This document shows, one piece after another, positions 59,320-64,000 of a DNA stretch of 64,000 nucleotides. Made by a program: the position numbers and the translations under genes. The DNA is from Gordionus sp. m RMFG-2023 (Eukaryota > Nematomorpha > Gordioida > Chordodea > Parachordodidae): positions 85,351,561 through 85,415,560 of the forward strand of contig NC_088775.1 in assembly GCF_954871325.1 (NCBI RefSeq), written 5' to 3'. The notes beneath the pieces were generated by a model. The model ran no database searches, was not told the DNA's origin, and worked only from the letters and a program-made list of their open reading frames with translations. Numbering within the stretch: the first letter of the stretch is position 1; the number at the start of each line of letters is the position of its first letter.

Positions 59320-62300
59320 TCATTCTTCCTGAACTACATTTACATTATCGGTTACATTGTCTGGAGAAGACTGGCGACTATAAGATAATTCTTTGATCCC
59401 CTTCTTGATTATCATACAGTTTATGGTGGATTCCATTCCTTCCACATTAGAAATGTCAGATGATTTATCGTTTAAATCATCCATGTATTTGGATTTCTTG
59501 AATCCCAATGGATGTTTCGACGAAGAGAAGGTTAATTCCTCATCAACAAGACCTACTTCCTTTATGGGTTCTGATTCTGGAGATGAACCCATAGATCCAC
59601 GAAGGTTGAATGAATCAGTCTTGCTATCCAACAATTGATTTTCGTTATAACGTACATCTAACATGCCATAATCTTCAACATCGTTATCTTGCCTTAAATT
59701 ATGATTAACATTTGAAGGTTTTTTGGAAGAATCGTTGTCTTCCTCGCTGATTTCAACTCTGTTGATCGATTCTGATGTGATTATCATATACCGCCGTTCG
59801 TCAAATTGGTCGGGAGTGGGGTCCCCATTTTCGCTATATGAAGCATCCGGCGTATATGTTTGCTGCAGGTAAGCTTTCTTGGGGTGATCTTGGCTAGTCG
59901 TTAATGACTGATTGTAGACAGAGTTGTGCTGGGAATTGTCGTCAAAAAAATAGGCCTGGTGACGCCTCTTGGTCTCATCCATTAAATTGTTGATACCCAA
60001 CAACCTTTGCTGGTTTTCATTATCGATAGGAACATTTATTTCTGTATCCTTGGTACCGTAATCGTCCTGATTGTTCATCAATATGCCATAATTAGCGTTC
60101 AAGATCATTTCTCTGGCTTGATGCTGTTGCTCCAAAGGAATATTCTCGGTGAAATTTCTTATATCCATCATCATCTTTTCTTGACTTAGCTTTTGTTCAT
60201 ATAAATCTTTTTTGTCGGACATCGACATATCAGACGTATGGTTGCTATGGCTACTTTTCACTTTTTTGGCGTTGTGATTGTTTATAACGGAATTTCTAAG
60301 AGATTTGTTGGGATTTATACCAGTCCCCGCATTTTTTGAGTTGCCATGAGGGCCGCGTTTATGGGTAACAATTCCGTGATGTTGATTTAAAGCGTAATGA
60401 GTTAGTCCTTGACTTCCCCCTAAGGGATTTTCGCTATTATCTAGCATGTGATTGTTATTTGAATATTGAGAATTGTCAGGAGGATTCCACACATTGTTTT
60501 GAGAACCGTTTTGGGCTGTGACTAATCCGTACCCAGAATTTTGAGAGGACATGGAGGCCTTTTCCATGGCTTTTAGCATTTCATTCAACACATTGTGTAT
60601 AGATTGAATGGAAGCCGAAAGAGCCGGTGAACCAAAACCATGGGTGATTAGGCTGAAATGTGTGAGATTTTTTTGGATGTTGGGTTCTAGGATTTGTTGA
60701 GGCCTTGAGTTACCTAGGGGGGATCTGTCTTTATTGAGGAGATCAAGAAGTTCTTTAGTAACTTGTCTTAATTGATATAATTTTAAATATCATTAAATTG
60801 TAGTTGTAATTTCTCAGACTTTATTAAAAAATTTTTACCATTATTTTCATGTAAATTTTCATTTGTATTAAATATGACTTGTTTAATATATCATTTTTTT
60901 TACTTAGTTGCTAGAACCATATTCTTATATGTCGAGTATTCTGATGGGTCATGTTGACGGCATATATATTCAGCCACTTGTTTAGAAGGAAACTCCGTTT
61001 CACAAGCATACCCAAAATCTCTGGCTAAATGAACGGCTTCGCCTAAAAATAGTTAAATTCGAATTGACAATTTAAAAAAACAAAAATAAAATTGATCTTT
61101 TTGTCATTCTTTAAGTTTTCTCTTATTCTTTTTTTTTAATATATCAATCTCATCGTATATTATATAATCTTCTAATCCCAAGATCATCCTGAATCCCAGA
61201 CTATAATTATAGTTCGGGATATAGGTTTAAAAGAAATTACGTTTGACAAAACTATATCATGAATTAAATAAATCTTAAAATTTTAAACTTTTTTGTAACT
61301 TTGTGCCAAAATATAATTTATGTTTTAATTCCGACTTTTTTTTTGACTATACAAAAGACGATTAAAAATATTATAATTATTCAGTTTCTTGCATTTCTAT
61401 TTTAATAATTTCGAAAAGATTAAATTAATATTTTATATTTGTTGTAGAATAATATAAAATAAATTTTATATTTGTTTTGATTAAAAATTAAAATATTCGT
61501 GTATATTTAACACGGAAAATACTTGCGCTGGCTCCTTATAACAGAGTTTTCTGTTGTATTAAATGAAGGTAATTCTGCTATAATGGCACCATGGGGAATT
61601 CGATAAATTAATATTAAAGCATATTCAGCTTTAAAACCTTCCTACATTTAATATCACGGAATTTCCTATACAAGAGCCAGAGCGTTTGGCATGTTTAAAT
61701 ATATGAGACAATATTTCAACATTTATATACTGGCCAGGAATAGGGTTATTTCCGGATTTTTATCAAATAATTTTAAAACAAATATACTTTTTGAGATTTG
61801 AAATTTAAACCAAAAATGAATTTAATAAGATAATTTTTTTTGCAAATTTAAATTTAAACACCTCTAAAGTAACTTTAAAATTTTTTTTGTAAAAGAAAAA
61901 CAATTCAATGTTATCTTATACAAAAATATTGATAACTTTCAATTAAATTATAAAAGCTGAGGTAGAGTTAGGCGTGGCGCCTATTAGCGTTTTATTTAGG
62001 CATTTATTTATAAGCTATTTTTAGTACAAGTAGTAAATATTTTGATAGACAATTAACTAGCTCCAACAAATTGCTATTTAAATTTTTTGAGTATTTTATA
62101 TTTTGATTTATGGACACATGACATTAATATTAGAAGTCGGCCAAATATGTTTCCACTCGCCAGAAGGGGGTTGGGTAGAGCAGTGGCGCCACTAAAAAAG
62201 ATTTAATGACCTTTTTTAAAGGTAATGTTAAATTTTCAGTGGGCTCTTTAAATATTAGGAGGCTCGAGCAGCTTTTGAGCATAATTTTATAATAATTTTT

Positions 62301-63108
62301 GTGTTTTTTTTTGTTTTATTTTAACGAGATGTTACTTTTTTTTCAAAGGGGTAATGATAGGCTAATCTCAAAATTAAAATCTTTGTAATTCTGATATATT
62401 TATATAACAAATGGGTAGGAAACTACGATTTCGAAGTTTAATTATTAAAATTTGGGATAGTTAATTTTACAATAATTGAAATTTTTAATGCCGGCTTCTA
62501 TAGTATAATAAGAGTGAGTTGATGGATTTTTATGAACGAACTTTAGAATGTTTCGAAAAAAAAAATCAACGGCAAATTTAAATCTGATTTCAGTATTTTA
62601 CCTTCGACTAACGATGTTAGAAGTGTAACATTTGCAGCTTTCCTCCTTCCAGCTGGTAAATTAAGTCCTATTTTTTCCAACTTGTCTCTCAAAGTTTTAC
62701 CACCGTTTTTAGATTTAGCCCTATAACAAAATAAAATATTTTTTTTTTCAACAAAAATATGAGATGCTCCACAATATTAATAATAAATATGATCTTACCA
62801 ACCAAGTGCTGCATTCATTTTTCAAATAAATAATTAATTTGTTAATAAAAAGTAAATGTTATTAAAATTAATTAGAACTTCTAATTTTATTTACCTTCGA
62901 AGCACTCCTCCTAGCAAAGAAGCATTCAAACATTCAGGAGGTGACAACCTTCTTTGTACCTCTCCCACCGTAACCTTGTACTTTGACGTTGAGCTTAATA
63001 AAGATAATCTTCCCGGCACTGAACAGAATATATCGCTTGGTGATACAATGTTTGGAGATATGATTAGATCTTTGTTTTCTATCTTCGGTCTTATACTAGC
63101 CGATGAGA
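59320..63108 (-). CDS. TFAP2: Transcription factor AP-2, four 3' exons (5' end outside window)
   Basis: Exons are 63108-62895, 62720-62602, 61042-60904 and 60766-59320, with phase-consistent GT-AG introns of 174, 1559 and 137 bp; about 639 residues are visible. The first exon carries the near-invariant [20 protein letters not shown] and [18 protein letters not shown]. The second carries the basic DNA-binding part ([34 protein letters not shown]). The third and fourth carry the helix-span-helix dimerisation domain ([34 protein letters not shown]). Vertebrate AP-2 proteins end soon after this domain, but here about 410 residues of Asn/Ser/Gln/Asp-rich sequence follow to the stop. The N-terminal activation region is not visible and must be encoded beyond 64000. 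Nuclear sequence-specific activator by family. Confidence 0.97.
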
Positions 63109-63239
63109 CTAATAAATTAATTTTATTAATAACATTTAATATTACAAAATGTTTAGAAAAAATTATTTGATTTGAATAATTAATATTTAAATTAATGTAA
63201 ACCATTCATATATAATCCTTTTTTAAATTTAGAAGAAAT

Positions 63240-63330
63240 TCATAGGAAAATCGGTAGGAGTTTACCCTATTTAACAAGCTGGAATCATCCAGCCCCTGAC
63301 AAATTAGTTCTATCCGATTTTCCTGCTCTT
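63240..63330. repeat. Nested inverted repeat upstream of the AP-2 domain exon
   Basis: An outer arm AGGAAAATCGG pairs with CCGATTTTCCT about 65 bp away. Inside it is a second hairpin, GCTGGAATCATCCAGC. It lies about 130 bp upstream of the exon starting at 63108, presumably in an intron. It could be a tiny MITE remnant or an RNA structure; nothing else identifies it. Confidence 0.5.
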
Positions 63331-64000
63331 TCTAATCGACTATAGTAAATAATGTTATAGATCGTATGATCCCTCGAGCTAATTTAGATTTCCTTTTATT
63401 TTTATAATTTATATTTGGGTTGCTAATTTTGATTTGGTAGGCTGGCCTCCTCTACTTATAGAAATCACTTATAAAACGTTTCCCGCGCGACCAGAAATTT
63501 ACAGCATTAAAAAATATGTAAGAGCAGAAAACAAACCATGAATTATTTTACGTTGATTACATTACATTACATTATATACTTAAACTATTATATTGTACTT
63601 TTTCCTTTTAATTATCTTAAAATGTATATAAGATATACAAATAGCTTTATTTTCTTTCTACAAAGAGAAATAAATATCTTATTTGTCCCATATTTGGAAA
63701 ACATTACAATATTAACAATAAAAATTATGAATTTGCAAGACTTGTGTTTCTATAAATTTTGTGATTAATATCATATTTTTTTATTAAAGTGTTTTGCGTG
63801 AATGAATGATAAAGAATGATAAAAAAAAATCTCGTTTTTTCAAATAAAATTGTCTTTTTTTATTGTTTTATATTTTATGAGGAAAATATAATTCCTTTTT
63901 ATTTTATACTTATATAAAAAAAACATAACCTAATTTTATTAATTTTTATAGGAGAATTTTGTGCTGTTATTATAAATTTCTTTTTATCTTTTATAATTAT
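63331..64000. other. AT-rich, probably intronic sequence of the AP-2 gene
   Basis: No further AP-2 exon is recognisable on the minus strand. Frames here are AT-driven. Confidence 0.4.

Noticed and set aside
62856-63170. Plus-strand 104-codon frame over the AP-2 exon
   Set aside because: It is a shadow of the minus-strand AP-2 exon, whose protein matches the family almost residue for residue.

Overview
The window is an AT-rich (roughly three quarters A+T) segment of an invertebrate animal nuclear genome. Three host genes establish this: an intact 4-hydroxyphenylpyruvate dioxygenase gene (HPD, + strand, 9.8-11.0 kb), a three-exon RING/B-box/NHL gene of the thin/NHL-1 type (- strand, 20.6-26.4 kb) and the DNA-binding end of a transcription factor AP-2 gene (- strand, 59.3-63.1 kb, 5' exons beyond the window). 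Introns are spliceosomal (GT-AG), mostly 130-230 bp with one of 1.56 kb. AP-2 and TRIM-NHL proteins point to Metazoa; I cannot name the phylum from sequence alone. Host exons stand out from the background by higher GC and by clean conserved domains. LAYOUT. 0-9.7 kb: gene-free, with a 26-bp minisatellite, a palindromic MITE, decayed LINE sequence and a 1.25-kb hAT deletion derivative with perfect 8-bp target duplications. 9.8-11 kb: HPD. 11-19.3 kb: MITE remnants and several copies of a G-rich interspersed repeat ending in a 'ggctacg(c/t)ctat'-like motif. 19.3-26.4 kb: a possible small exon, then the TRIM-NHL gene. 26.8-28.8 kb: three small inverted-repeat elements. 29.8-34.6 kb: a foldback-type transposon whose inverted ends are arrays of a 14-bp minisatellite, flanked by a candidate 9-bp duplication and itself invaded by a 2.4-kb hAT element. 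34.7-36.8 kb: hAT and Merlin/ISXO2-like remnants. 38-42.6 kb: broken Ty3/gypsy sequence. 42.7-45.7 kb: LINE and hAT remnants. 46.25-53.36 kb: a Ty3/gypsy LTR retrotransposon that looks whole, with apparently identical 446-bp LTRs and a 5-bp target duplication. 55.6-58 kb: a hAT element that runs into a LINE on the opposite strand. 58.3-64 kb: the AP-2 gene and flanks. HOW IT FITS TOGETHER. The three host genes are functionally unrelated (tyrosine catabolism, an E3-ligase-type NHL protein, a developmental transcription factor) and show no operon-like arrangement. The rest of the window is a mobile-element landscape dominated by hAT elements, with nested insertions that give a partial insertion order. 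The most distinctive structure is the foldback element at 29787-34606. The whole LTR element is the next most interesting because of two unusual reading frames: a gag-like frame with a membrane-type segment and a zinc-knuckle frame in the env position.
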